Source: Flagellatimonas centrodinii (lineage in GTDB: Bacteria; Pseudomonadota; Gammaproteobacteria; Nevskiales; Nevskiaceae). From it: DNA of 64,000 nt. The notes beneath the pieces were generated by a model, which was not told where the DNA came from, made no database searches, and was given only the letters and a program-made list of their open reading frames with translations. Below are positions 25,722 to 34,006 of the stretch, one piece after another (the stretch's first letter is position 1; the number at the start of each line of letters is the position of its first letter). Position numbers and translations under genes: made by a program. The stretch is taken from positions 3,038,001 to 3,102,000 of the forward strand of contig NZ_CP092104.1 of assembly GCF_016918765.2 (NCBI RefSeq), written 5' to 3'.

Positions 25722-26081
25722 TTCATCTGGCCCGCGCTCGGGTGGTATTTCTAGGTCGAATATGAGTTTCATGCCGTCACACCGAAACTCCCAGTCATCT
25801 TGCAGATCATCGCTCCCGTCTATGTCTTTGCAGCCGTAGTAGGCGCTATACATGAACGAAACAGATACGACTCCTCCCGTGGAATCGCCGGACACATCGT
25901 TGACCTCGAGTGTTTCCTCAACGAGTTCTCCTCGCATGTCGTGCATCTGCGCCTGGCGCGCCATCACCTCGTAGAATTCCGCCTCGTTCTCTTCTACGGC
26001 CTGCTTAACCAGAGCTCTAAAGGCTTTGTTTGAGCGCGGCTTCTCACTCAGTTCCAACTCGACGTGCAGGAATTTGTGCAT
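25716..26081 (-). CDS. cassette-borne acidic cytosolic protein of unknown function
   Basis: This 121-residue ORF starts at ATG 26081, three bases after the attC core GTTAGAT of site 7. It has no membrane segment. The first half is helical and charged (HVELELSEKPRSNKAFRALV, VEENEAEFYEVMARQAQ); the second half looks beta-rich (GGVVSVSFMYSAYYGCKDID, WEFRCDGMKLIFDLE). It is strongly acidic, with two Cys. The stop lies in attC site 6. There is no ribosome binding site of note, which is common for cassette ORFs. The family is not recognised. Confidence 0.7.
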   Translation of the reverse strand: MHKFLHVELELSEKPRSNKAFRALVKQAVEENEAEFYEVMARQAQMHDMRGELVEETLEVNDVSGDSTGGVVSVSFMYSAYYGCKDIDGSDDLQDDWEFRCDGMKLIFDLEIPPERGPDEI

Positions 26082-26084
26082 GAG

Positions 26085-26166
26085 ATCTAACGTTTGAAAT
26101 AACCGGCGCAGCTCTGTTGCGTCCGGCGCGCGTTTTTTGCGCGCGAAGTTGATTGCCTTGTTAGGT
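26085..26166 (-). other. attC-like site 7
   Basis: ATCTAAC (26085-26091) and GTTAGGT (26160-26166) both match RYYYAAC/GTTRRRY exactly. The 82-bp site contains an inner perfect hairpin GCGCGC-TTTTTT-GCGCGC type arm (about 26128-26146) and CCGGCGCAGC/ GCGTCCGG outer pairing. Confidence 0.9.
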
Positions 26167-26391
26167 TTTTTGACTCTCGACCCATGTTATTACCCAATTA
26201 CCTGCTTCCTTTTTTGCAGACTCAATTGATTTTGATTCGCCACCCCAAATTGCACACTTTATATCAGGGTGGTAAATGCTCCAAACATAAAGACCTGGAT
26301 TTGTGCTTCTTCCTATTTGTACTGTTACTGTACGGTCAGTTGAGAAATAGTGATAATCATTTTTCTCATCTGTTTTTTTATGGATAAGCAT
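26161..26391 (-). CDS. cassette-borne small protein of unknown function (first cassette)
   Basis: This 76-residue ORF starts at ATG 26391, about 14 bases after a GTTAGGT core box at 26406-26412. It reads as one small alpha/beta domain (YHYFSTDRTVTVQIGRSTNP, YVWSIYHPDIKCAIWGG, then a helix IESAKKEAGNWVITWVE). It has no membrane segment. The stop overlaps attC site 7. It is the right-most, and so probably the most recently acquired, cassette of the array, if the integration end lies to its right. The family is not recognised. Confidence 0.65.
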   Translation of the reverse strand: MLIHKKTDEKNDYHYFSTDRTVTVQIGRSTNPGLYVWSIYHPDIKCAIWGGESKSIESAKKEAGNWVITWVESQKT

Positions 26392-26970
26392 AATTATTTT
26401 TTAAAACCTAACAGTGATTAGACAGCCTGCCGTGCGATTGAATAACGCCGCACGCTTCATAACTCCAAGTCACAAACGACGCCGAGTACATACGTTCCTC
26501 AGTTATTTCAACAACTTGTGAGGATGCCGCTGTGCCCTCCCCGTAATCGCTTGCCCGCGTCATTTCACGCATCCAATCACCCAGCAAGCCAAGCTTGAGC
26601 GCCCCAGGTGGGCTGCCCTCAGCATTCGCGCCTCGCTCTCGCCCACGGCAATCTCCGCCCGCCGATCTGAGGCAGGTCGAATCGAAACGAAGTAAGCGTG
26701 CGAGCAACACACAGTGCGCTGCACCCCTTGGGCGCGCCCTCCACATCCTTTTGCCGTATCAAGACCTGCATCCCGGCGGTCCTTTGTGTTGCGTTAAACG
26801 GTTTATGCCCCATCGCGCGCTCGCCGGCAAGCGCTTAACGAGCCCCCTTCTCGCCGAGTTCAGGCAGGATTCACCCCTCATCGCCGATCATCGTCGGCAC
26901 AAAACTAATTCAATCCAATACGCCCCGCCCGCTCACCGATGCCGGGGTTTGACGACAGGAGTGAACGGAC
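26392..26970. other. gene-free segment with a terminal core box (attI or decayed attC)
   Basis: ACCTAAC at 26406-26412 (GTTAGGT on the minus strand) is an isolated core box with no partner box within 150 bp, as expected for an attI or a half-lost attC. No integron integrase frame is visible in any frame of the remaining 560 bp. An ORF of 112 codons on the minus strand (26408-26746) has no codon pattern or family that supports it. The right 200 bp before the VTT gene should contain its promoter; nothing else is recognised. Confidence 0.5.
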
Positions 26971-27672
26971 GTGACCAACGCCGTCCCTGCCTACCGCCGG
27001 TGGTTGCCGTGGGTGCTCGTACTGCTGGTGCTTGTCGCACTGGCCGGCCTGTGGCGGTTCTCGCCGCTGGGGGCGTGGACCGAGCCGGAGAAGTTGGCCG
27101 GATTATTGGAGTCCCTCGTCGAGTCACCGTGGGCACCGCTGAGCATTGCGCTGGCCTATCTGGCGGCCTCGGCCACCTTGTTCCCGGCCATTGCGCTGAA
27201 TCTGGCGCTCATTCTGTTGCTGGGGCCGCTGATGGGCGTGGCGACGTCGCTATATGGCTTGCTGATTGCGGGGGTGACCGCCCTGCTGCTGGGGCGCGGC
27301 CTTGGCCAGGGCTGGTTGCGGCGTCAGTCCAATCCGCGGCTGAAGCGAGTGCTGGGGATGGTTCGCGACAGCGGGCTGCCGGGGATGATTCTGCTGCGCA
27401 TGGTGCCGGTGGCGCCCTACCCAGTCGTGAACTTCGCGGTCGGTGCCAGCGGCATCGGGGTCATGGTGTTCGCGGTCGGTACGGTGCTGGGTGTGCTGCC
27501 CAGTCTGGTGGCGATGGGCCTGATCGGCGTGCAGCTCAAGGACGTATGGGCCAACCCGGATGTGCAGGGCGTGCTGGTGCTGGTGGGCATCGTGGCGCTG
27601 TACGTCGTGCTGGCCTGGTGGCTGAAGCGGCGCCTGTCCGAAGTGCTTTCAACCCAAACGCAAGGAGACTGA
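26971..27672 (+). CDS. VTT/TVP38-TMEM64 (DedA-superfamily) membrane protein
   Basis: This 233-residue inner-membrane protein starts at GTG 26971 (AGGAG ten bases upstream). It has about six membrane segments and the VTT/SNARE-associated pattern: FPAIALNLALILLLGPLMGVATSLYGLLIAG with a re-entrant loop, and LRMVPVAPYPVVNFAVGASGI, the conserved R-x-x-P-x-x-P-x-x-x-x-N motif. Family members are implicated in lipid scrambling or membrane homeostasis. The stop overlaps the probable start of the EEP phosphodiesterase gene, and a cardiolipin synthase gene follows, so a membrane-phospholipid role fits the operon. Confidence 0.88.
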   Translation: MTNAVPAYRRWLPWVLVLLVLVALAGLWRFSPLGAWTEPEKLAGLLESLVESPWAPLSIALAYLAASATLFPAIALNLALILLLGPLMGVATSLYGLLIAGVTALLLGRGLGQGWLRRQSNPRLKRVLGMVRDSGLPGMILLRMVPVAPYPVVNFAVGASGIGVMVFAVGTVLGVLPSLVAMGLIGVQLKDVWANPDVQGVLVLVGIVALYVVLAWWLKRRLSEVLSTQTQGD

Positions 27673-27674
27673 TC

Positions 27675-28412
27675 ATCCGCATTCTCACGCTGAACATGCA
27701 CAAGGGTTTCTCGGTCCTCAACCGGCGCTTCATCCTGCATGAGCTGCGCGAAGCCATCCGCACCGAGGCGGCGGATGTGGTGCTGCTGCAGGAGGTGCTG
27801 GGTGAGCACCGCGAGCATTCCACCCGCTGGGAGCACTGGCCGGAACACAGCCAGTACGAATTCCTCGCCGACACCCTGTGGTCGGCCTACGCCTACGGGC
27901 GCAATGCGGTGTATCCGGCGGGGCATCACGGCAATGCGCTGCTCTCGAAGTACCCGATCACGCGTCACCAGAACCACGACGTATCGACCCACACCCAGGA
28001 GAAGCGCGGCCTGTTGCACTCGGTGCTGGCGGTGCCGCAGTGGCCGCAGCCGCTGCACGTCATCTGCGTGCACCTGGGCCTGTTCGAACGCCACCGCCAC
28101 CTGCAGTTGCAGATGCTGTGCGACTTGATCGCCCGTGAAGTGCCGGCCGATGCGCCGTTGCTGGTGGGGGGTGATTTCAACGACTGGCGCCAGAACGCGC
28201 ATGCGCTGCTGGCCGACGGCGCCGGGCTGGAAGAGGTGTTCATCACCGCCTATGGGCGCGCCGCGCGCACCTTCCCGGTCCGCTTCCCGGTGCTGCGGCT
28301 GGACCGCCTGTACGTGCGCAACCTGCGCGCCAGCACGCCCACCGTGCTCAACACCGCACCGTGGACCCGCCTGTCGGACCATGCCCCGCTTCGGTTGGAG
28401 ATCGAACGATGA
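27675..28412 (+). CDS. ybhP: endonuclease/exonuclease/phosphatase family protein, YbhP-like
   Basis: This roughly 245-residue EEP-fold protein shows the family motifs: TLNMHKGF (metal/active-site Asn), VLLQEVLGEH (catalytic Glu), ICVHLGLFERHR, LLVGGDFNDWR (Asp-x-Asn) and LDRLYVRN ... SDHAPLRLEI (final Asp-His). No ATG, GTG or TTG fits: the ribosome binding site AAGGAG (27663-27667) is followed by CTG 27669, ATC 27672 and ATC 27675, and the first ATG (27696) lies inside the active-site motif. ATC 27675 has the best spacing. In E. coli ybhP is next to clsB (ybhO), as here. The gene overlaps clsB by 4 bp. Confidence 0.85.
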   Translation: MRILTLNMHKGFSVLNRRFILHELREAIRTEAADVVLLQEVLGEHREHSTRWEHWPEHSQYEFLADTLWSAYAYGRNAVYPAGHHGNALLSKYPITRHQNHDVSTHTQEKRGLLHSVLAVPQWPQPLHVICVHLGLFERHRHLQLQMLCDLIAREVPADAPLLVGGDFNDWRQNAHALLADGAGLEEVFITAYGRAARTFPVRFPVLRLDRLYVRNLRASTPTVLNTAPWTRLSDHAPLRLEIER

Positions 28413-29647
28413 GTGAGCGTCAGTGGACGCAGGGCAACGAGCTGACCCTGCTGGAGAACGGCGAAGCCTTCTTCCCCGCCGTGTTCGAGGCCATCGAGGC
28501 GGCCCGCGACTACGTGATGCTGGAAACCTTCATCTGGTTCGATGACGAGGTGGGCCGGGCGTTGCGGACAGCCCTGATCGATGCGGCCGGCCGCGGCGTG
28601 AAGGTGGATATCACGGTGGACGGCTACGGTTCGGCCGAGCTTGGCCGTGATTTCGTCGACGGCCTGACCGACGCCGGCGTGCGGCTGCATGTCTTTGCGC
28701 CGCTGCCGCCGATGCTGGGTTACCAGATCAACCTGTTCCGCCGCCTGCACCGCAAGCTGGTGGTGGTGGATGGTGAGGTGGCCTTTGTCGGCGGCATCAA
28801 TTATTCGGGCGAGCACTTGCGCAGCTTCGGCGCCAAGTCGAAGCAGGACTACGCGGTGAAGATCCGCGGCCCGGCGGTCGCCGACATCGACCGGTTCTGC
28901 TGCGATGCCATCGGCGATGCGCCGAAGGGCCGCCGCAGCCTGCGCGGCCTGCTGCGGCGGCTGCCCCGCGGGTGGAACCGGCCCGAAGCCGGCGCGCAGG
29001 TGCTGTTCGTCGCCCGCGACGACCATAACCACCGCAGCGCCATCGAGGCCATGTACCGGCTGGGCCTGCGCAAGGCGCGACGCGACATCATTCTGCTGAA
29101 CGCTTACTTCTTTCCCGGCTACCGCTTTCTGCGCGCCATGCGCCAGGCGGTGGAGCGCGGCGCCCGCGTGCGGCTGATCCTCCAGGGCGAGCCGGACAAG
29201 GACTATGTGAAGTTCGCCGGCTCCACGCTGTACGACTACCTGCTGAAGATCGGCGTGGAAGTCTGGGAATACATGGAGCGCCCCGCCCACGCCAAGGTGG
29301 CGGTGATGGACGATGAATGGGCCACGGTGGGTTCCAGCAATCTCGACCCCTTCAGCCTGTCGCTGAACCTGGAAGCCAACGTGTTCGTGCAGGACGCCGC
29401 CTTTGCCGGTGAGCTGCGCGGCCGCCTCGAACACCTGCTGGAACATCACTGCCGCCGCGTCACGCGTGAAGAGGTCAAACGCCGCGGGCCGCTGTGGCAT
29501 CTGTGGCGCTGGCTGGCCTACCACCTGCTGCGGCACTTTCCGCGGCTGGCGCAACTGGTGCCGCTGCGCAATGAGCGAGAGCAGGTGACGCGGGTGGTCG
29601 GCACCCCCGCAGAAACGCCGCCACAGAATGAGGCAAACGCGGGGTGA
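28409..29647 (+). CDS. clsB: cardiolipin synthase B-like phospholipase D protein
   Basis: This 412-residue protein of the phospholipase D superfamily has two HKD motifs: HRKLVVVDGEVAFVGG (about residues 117-132) and HAKVAVMDDEWATVGSSN (about 295-312). Both are followed by the conserved Gly/Ser-rich segment, so both half-sites look active. ClsB (YbhO) type enzymes make cardiolipin or phosphatidylglycerol from phosphatidylglycerol and alcohol acceptors at the inner membrane. It lacks the two N-terminal membrane segments of ClsA, as expected of ClsB. The ATG overlaps the ybhP stop. The gene is the last of the three-gene operon and meets the DUF455 gene convergently without a gap. Confidence 0.93.
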   Translation: MSERQWTQGNELTLLENGEAFFPAVFEAIEAARDYVMLETFIWFDDEVGRALRTALIDAAGRGVKVDITVDGYGSAELGRDFVDGLTDAGVRLHVFAPLPPMLGYQINLFRRLHRKLVVVDGEVAFVGGINYSGEHLRSFGAKSKQDYAVKIRGPAVADIDRFCCDAIGDAPKGRRSLRGLLRRLPRGWNRPEAGAQVLFVARDDHNHRSAIEAMYRLGLRKARRDIILLNAYFFPGYRFLRAMRQAVERGARVRLILQGEPDKDYVKFAGSTLYDYLLKIGVEVWEYMERPAHAKVAVMDDEWATVGSSNLDPFSLSLNLEANVFVQDAAFAGELRGRLEHLLEHHCRRVTREEVKRRGPLWHLWRWLAYHLLRHFPRLAQLVPLRNEREQVTRVVGTPAETPPQNEANAG

Positions 29648-30418
29648 TCAACCGCCCAGACGCGCCAGCTCGGTCGCACTGAACCCTGCCGCCGCCCGCG
29701 CGTGGAGGTTGAACGGCGGGTGCAGTTGCATGCCCTGTTCGGCCAGCAGTTGCGGGAACAGTGCATCGGCATCGAGCCCGCGCTGGTCACAGAGCCAGCG
29801 GTACCAGTGGCTGCCGATGGCGACGTGGCGGACTTCTTCGCGGAGGATGATGTCGAGGCAGGCGATGGAGTCGGCATCGCCGGCCTGCTGCAGACGTTCG
29901 ATCATGCCGGGAGTGACATCCAGCCCCCGCGCCTCCAGCACCCGCGGCACACAGGCCATGCGGATCAGCGGGTCATGGGCGGTCTTTTCAGCCGCCTCCC
30001 AAAGGCCGTTGTGGGCCGGGAAGTCACCGTAGCGGAAGCCCAGTTCGGCCAGCCGCTGGCTCAGCATCTGGAAGTGTCGGGCCTCGTCACGCGCCACGCT
30101 CAGCCAGTCGCGGTAGTAGGCGGTGGGCAGGCCGGGAAACCGCAGCATGGCATCCAGCGCCAGGTTGATGGCGTTGAATTCGATGTGGGCGACTGCATGC
30201 ACCAGGGCGCCCCGCCCTTCGCGACTGCCGAGACCGCGCCGTGGCACATCCCGCGGCGCGACCAGGGCCGGGGTGGCCGGCCGCCCCGGCACCTGCGACC
30301 AGTCGAGCGATGCAACCGGCGGGTCGAAGCCGTCCTCCGGTTCCGCCAACGCGGCCACCCGGGCGCACTTGTCCTCGGGTGCGCGGGCGGTCAGCGCCGC
30401 CCACACCGCGGTGATCAT
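29648..30418 (-). CDS. DUF455 ferritin-like protein
   Basis: This 256-residue helical protein has the ferritin-like di-metal pattern expected of DUF455: HIEFNAINLALD (Glu ligand, about residue 79), DEARHFQ (Glu-x-x-His), and EEVRHVAIG (Glu-x-x-His) later. The pair of ExxH motifs on a four-helix bundle indicates a di-iron or manganese site; the reaction is unknown. It overlaps the metZ stop by 4 bp (ATGA), so it is translated with metZ. Being a member of the metZ transcript is not part of the canonical gene order. Confidence 0.82.
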   Translation of the reverse strand: MITAVWAALTARAPEDKCARVAALAEPEDGFDPPVASLDWSQVPGRPATPALVAPRDVPRRGLGSREGRGALVHAVAHIEFNAINLALDAMLRFPGLPTAYYRDWLSVARDEARHFQMLSQRLAELGFRYGDFPAHNGLWEAAEKTAHDPLIRMACVPRVLEARGLDVTPGMIERLQQAGDADSIACLDIILREEVRHVAIGSHWYRWLCDQRGLDADALFPQLLAEQGMQLHPPFNLHARAAAGFSATELARLGG

Positions 30419-31602
30419 CCGTGCAGGGCCTGCGCCAGATCGGCGATCAGATCGTCCGGGTCTTCGAGGCCCACCGACAGCCGCACCAGCCCCTCACCGA
30501 TGCCCGCCGCCGCCCGCGCCTGCGGCGAAATGCGGCCGTGCGTGGTGGATGCCGGGTGGGTGATGGTGGTACGGGCATCGCCCAGGTTGGCGGTGATCGA
30601 GCACAACCGCGTGCCGTCGATCAGCTTCCAGGCCGCTTCACGTCCGCCGCGGACGTCAAAGCTGACGATGCCGCCGGGACCGCGCTGCTGTTCCCGGGCC
30701 AGTGCGAACTGCGGATGGCTTTCGAGCCCCGGGAAGTACACCCGCTCGACACCCGACTGCGCCTGCAGCCATTCGGCCACCGCCTGCGCATGACGGTTGT
30801 GGGCTTCCATCCGCACCTTCAGCGTTTCCAGGCCCTTGAGAAAGACCCAGGCGTTGAAGGGGCTGAGACAGGGCCCGCAGTTACGCATGAAGGCGAACAC
30901 GTCCTTCCCCACCCGCGCCTCGTCGCCGATGATGGCGCCACCGAGGCAGCGCCCCTGGCCGTCGATGTACTTGGTGGCGGAATGGATGATGAAGTCGGCG
31001 CCCAGTTCCAGCGGGCGCTGCAGCACCGGCGTGAGAAAGCAGTTGTCGACGGCCAGCGGCACATCGCGGGCACGGCATAGTGAGGCCAGGCCGGCAATAT
31101 CGACCAGCTCCACCAACGGGTTCGAGGGGGTTTCGACAAACACCAGCCGGGTGTTGTCGCGGAAGCCGGCCTCCCAGTCGGCGAGGTCGGTCATGTCGAC
31201 ATAGCTCACGCTGATGCCGTAGCGGCTCAGCCAGTTGTCGAACACCTGGATGGTGGACCCGAACAGCCCGCGCGAGGTGAGTATGTGATCACCGGTCTTC
31301 AGCAGCGCCAGGCACAGCGTGAGAATGGCGGACATGCCGCTGGCCGTGGCGACGCAGCGCTCGCCGCCCTCCATTGCCGCCAGCCGTTGTTCGAACGCCT
31401 GCACGGTGGCATTGGTGAACCGCGAATAGACGCAGCCCGCCTCGTCGCCGGAGAACACCCGGGCGGCCTGGGCGGCGCTGTCGAAGGTATAGCTGGAGGT
31501 CAGCTGGATGGCGGCCGAATGCTCGCGGTTGGCCGCGCGGGGTTCGCCGGCACGCACCCCAAGGGTGGCGGGCGACCAGTCCGGGTCGAATGGCAGGGTC
31601 AT
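30415..31602 (-). CDS. metZ: O-succinylhomoserine sulfhydrylase
   Basis: This 395-residue PLP enzyme of the Cys/Met metabolism family makes homocysteine from O-succinylhomoserine and sulfide. Visible are the family motifs YSRFTNATVQAFEQRLAAMEGGE, SGMSAILTL, VFVETPSNPLVELVDI, the Schiff-base lysine in HSATKYIDGQGRCLGG and FSLS-like C-terminal GLVRLSVGLEDPDDLIADL. ATG at 31602 is chosen; the frame is open only five codons further. The position downstream of purF with a terminator between the two, and the short GTG-type overlap with the DUF455 gene, match the pseudomonad metZ locus. Confidence 0.93.
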   Translation of the reverse strand: MTLPFDPDWSPATLGVRAGEPRAANREHSAAIQLTSSYTFDSAAQAARVFSGDEAGCVYSRFTNATVQAFEQRLAAMEGGERCVATASGMSAILTLCLALLKTGDHILTSRGLFGSTIQVFDNWLSRYGISVSYVDMTDLADWEAGFRDNTRLVFVETPSNPLVELVDIAGLASLCRARDVPLAVDNCFLTPVLQRPLELGADFIIHSATKYIDGQGRCLGGAIIGDEARVGKDVFAFMRNCGPCLSPFNAWVFLKGLETLKVRMEAHNRHAQAVAEWLQAQSGVERVYFPGLESHPQFALAREQQRGPGGIVSFDVRGGREAAWKLIDGTRLCSITANLGDARTTITHPASTTHGRISPQARAAAGIGEGLVRLSVGLEDPDDLIADLAQALHG

Positions 31603-31621
31603 GACAGTACGCTCCACAACG

Positions 31622-31661
31622 AAAAAAGCCCGCCAGCAGCTGCGTGCTCAAACGGGCTTTT
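31622..31661 (-). terminator. rho-independent terminator between purF and metZ
   Basis: On the minus strand AAAAGCCCG pairs with CGGGCTTTTTT across a 20-base loop, ending in T6. It lies about 90 bp after the purF stop and 20 bp before the metZ start. It can end purF transcripts or act as an attenuator for metZ. Confidence 0.75.
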
Positions 31662-31749
31662 CATCACACGTTTAGCGGCATTTATAACGCGCCCGCAAGC
31701 TGGCTCAAATCGGCGCGAGCGCAACCATACGCCGAAACGGGCACGCGAC

Positions 31750-33264
31750 TCAAGCGTTCTGGATCTCGATCACCGAGGTCGCCGCCTTGCTGCGCTTCTG
31801 CTTGGCGGCATCCGAGCGGAACAGCTCCAGCTGGTTGAGGTACTCGCTGGTGATGTCCTGGGTGATGTATTCACCGGTGAACACCGAGGTATCGAAACGC
31901 TGGATCTTCGAGGTCTTGTGCTTGACGGCGTCGATCAGGTCTTCGAGGTCCTGGAAGATCAGCCGGTCGGCACCGAGCAGGGTTTCCAGCTCGGCTTCGG
32001 TGCGGCCATGCGCCACCAGTTCCGAGGCGATCGGCATGTCGATGCCGTAGACGTTGGGGTAACGCACCGGCGGCGCCGCCGAGGCGAAGTACACCTTGCG
32101 GGCACCGGCCTCGCGGGCCATCTGGATGATTTCCTGGCTGGTGGTGCCGCGGACGATGGAGTCGTCGACCAGCAACACGTTCTTGCCCTTGAACTCGATA
32201 TCCACCGGGTTGAGCTTCTGACGCACGCTCTTCTGCCGCTGCGCCTGCCCGGGCATGATGAAGGTGCGCCCGATATAGCGGTTCTTGATGAAGCCTTCGC
32301 GGTAGTTGACGCCCAGCCGCGCGGCCAGCTCCGCACCCGCCACCCGTGAGGTATCGGGAATCGGAATGACCACATCGATATCGTGCTCGGGCCAGGTGCG
32401 GAGAATCTTCTCCGCCAACTTCACGCCCATCCGCAGGCGTGCTTTATAGACGTAGACATCGTCCATCACCGAGTCCGGGCGGGCCAGGTAAACGTGCTCG
32501 AAGATGCAGGGCGAATAGATCGGGTTGACGGCGCACTGCCGCCGGCTGATCACGCCCTCTTCGGTGATGTAGATGGCTTCACCCGGGGCGATGTCGCCCA
32601 TCAGCTCGTATCCGAGTGCATCGAGCGCGACCGACTCGGAGGCAATCAGATAGTCGACCCCCAAGGCCGTCTCGCGGCGCCCGTACACCACCGGGCGAAT
32701 GCCGTAAGGGTCGCGAAAGCCGACCAGGCCGTAGCCGGTGATCATGGCGACACAGGCGTAGGCACCGCGGCAGCGGCGATGGACCCCGGATACCGCTGCG
32801 AACACGTCTTCGGCCGTCAGCCGCAGCGTGTTGCGCATCATCAGCTCATGGGCGAAGACGTTGAGCAGCACCTCGGAATCGGAATCGGTATTGAGGTGCC
32901 GACGGTCTTCGGCAAACAGTTCCTGTTTGAGCTCGTCGGAATTGGTCAGGTTGCCGTTGTGCGACAGCGAGATGCCGTACGGCGTGTTGGTGTAGAACGG
33001 CTGCGCTTCGGCGCTGGTGGAACAACCGGCGGTGGGATAGCGAACATGCGCGACGCCCATCTGCCCCAGCAGGTTGCGCATGTGCTCGTCCTTGTTGAAG
33101 ACGTCACGGACCAGCCCGTTTTCCTTGCGCAGGTAGAGACGGTGGCTCTCGTTGGTGATGATGCCCGCTGCATCCTGACCGCGGTGCTGCAGCATGGTCA
33201 GGGCGTCAAACAGCTCCTGATTGACGGGGGCGGACTGAGAAACGATGCCGGCAATTCCACACAT
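31750..33264 (-). CDS. purF: amidophosphoribosyltransferase
   Basis: This 504-residue enzyme catalyses the first step of purine synthesis, PRPP plus glutamine to phosphoribosylamine. The N-terminus MCGIAGIV exposes the catalytic Cys after Met removal. The Ntn glutaminase domain (about 1-250) shows [20 protein letters not shown] and SHNGNLTNS; the phosphoribosyltransferase domain shows the PRPP loop [18 protein letters not shown]. The length matches the E. coli-type enzyme. The order cvpA-purF is canonical in gammaproteobacteria. Confidence 0.97.
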   Translation of the reverse strand: MCGIAGIVSQSAPVNQELFDALTMLQHRGQDAAGIITNESHRLYLRKENGLVRDVFNKDEHMRNLLGQMGVAHVRYPTAGCSTSAEAQPFYTNTPYGISLSHNGNLTNSDELKQELFAEDRRHLNTDSDSEVLLNVFAHELMMRNTLRLTAEDVFAAVSGVHRRCRGAYACVAMITGYGLVGFRDPYGIRPVVYGRRETALGVDYLIASESVALDALGYELMGDIAPGEAIYITEEGVISRRQCAVNPIYSPCIFEHVYLARPDSVMDDVYVYKARLRMGVKLAEKILRTWPEHDIDVVIPIPDTSRVAGAELAARLGVNYREGFIKNRYIGRTFIMPGQAQRQKSVRQKLNPVDIEFKGKNVLLVDDSIVRGTTSQEIIQMAREAGARKVYFASAAPPVRYPNVYGIDMPIASELVAHGRTEAELETLLGADRLIFQDLEDLIDAVKHKTSKIQRFDTSVFTGEYITQDITSEYLNQLELFRSDAAKQKRSKAATSVIEIQNA

Positions 33265-33276
33265 GGAAGATCCTCG

Positions 33277-33795
33277 TCAAGAAACCGTCGTTGCCTCCGG
33301 CGCGGGCGCCGGGCGCAATGCATCCAACCAGCGATCCGGCACCACCGCACCGATCGCATCCCCAACCGCGTCGAAGTGACCGATCAGGGCAGAGTCCAGC
33401 CACCAGCGCGCTTCACGCGCCTCGGCCAGGTCACTGAGCAGCGCCGCAGCACCGATCAACAGCACGGCCCGCAGCAACCCGAATCCACCGCCCAGCGTGC
33501 GGTCGGCACCTGACAGGTGGGTGTTGCGAATCCAGCTCGCCAGGATCGAGGTGACGATCGCGCCCAGCGCCAGTGTCAGCAGGAACACGCCACCGTAGGC
33601 CACCAGCATCCGCAAGGCGGGGTCGCTGATCCACCCCTCGAGCCAGCCCGCGACCGGCTGCGCAATGATGAAGGCGAGGACGAAGGCCAGCAGCCATGTT
33701 CCCAGCCCGAGCACTTCCCGGGTGATACCGCGAATGACGCCGGCCAGTGTCGAAAGCACCAGCGTGGCAATAATGACGTAGTCGACCCAGTTCAT
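33277..33795 (-). CDS. cvpA: CvpA family inner-membrane protein
   Basis: This 172-residue protein has four membrane segments and the family start MNWVDYVIIATLVLSTLAGVIRGITREVLGLGTWLLAFVLAF (shown here in pieces: VDYVIIATLVLS, GITREVLGLGTW). A further conserved piece is RTLGGGFGLLRAVLLI. CvpA was first linked to colicin V production and is needed for envelope stress and bile tolerance in enteric bacteria; its function is unclear. It lies 12 bp upstream of purF, as in E. coli and Pseudomonas. Confidence 0.92.
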   Translation of the reverse strand: MNWVDYVIIATLVLSTLAGVIRGITREVLGLGTWLLAFVLAFIIAQPVAGWLEGWISDPALRMLVAYGGVFLLTLALGAIVTSILASWIRNTHLSGADRTLGGGFGLLRAVLLIGAAALLSDLAEAREARWWLDSALIGHFDAVGDAIGAVVPDRWLDALRPAPAPEATTVS

Positions 33796-34006
33796 GCGCT
33801 AGTGCAGTGCCACACCCGGCGTGCGGCGCGAATACGGACCTGCCGGCATCATTTCTCGCTCACGTATTGCCATACCGTTCACATGTCGCTCCTGGCCGGC
33901 CGCAATCCGCATTGCGGCGAAATGAGAGGGCGGCGTCAGCGCTTTCCCCGTGGCTGCCGTGAAAGCGCGCGAGTTTATCACCCGCACCGGGCGCCATGCG
34001 CCGAAT

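Noticed and set aside
26408-26746. 112-codon minus-strand ORF right of the last cassette
   Set aside because: It has no attC of its own on the 3' side beyond the shared core box, no ribosome binding site, and Arg/Gly-rich composition typical of shadow frames. Listed only as gene-free DNA.
26795-26840. Another attC at GTTAAAC...GCTTAAC
   Set aside because: The boxes are in the wrong order (GTTRRRY first, RYYYAAC second) and the segment does not fold like an attC.
26392-26970. Integron integrase or its remnant
   Set aside because: No tyrosine-recombinase motif (R...HxxR...Y) was found in any frame of the segment.
26595-28412. 605-codon plus-strand frame covering the VTT gene and ybhP
   Set aside because: Only the last 245 codons carry EEP motifs. 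The upstream part overlaps the VTT gene in another frame and reads as low-complexity Arg/Gly shadow.
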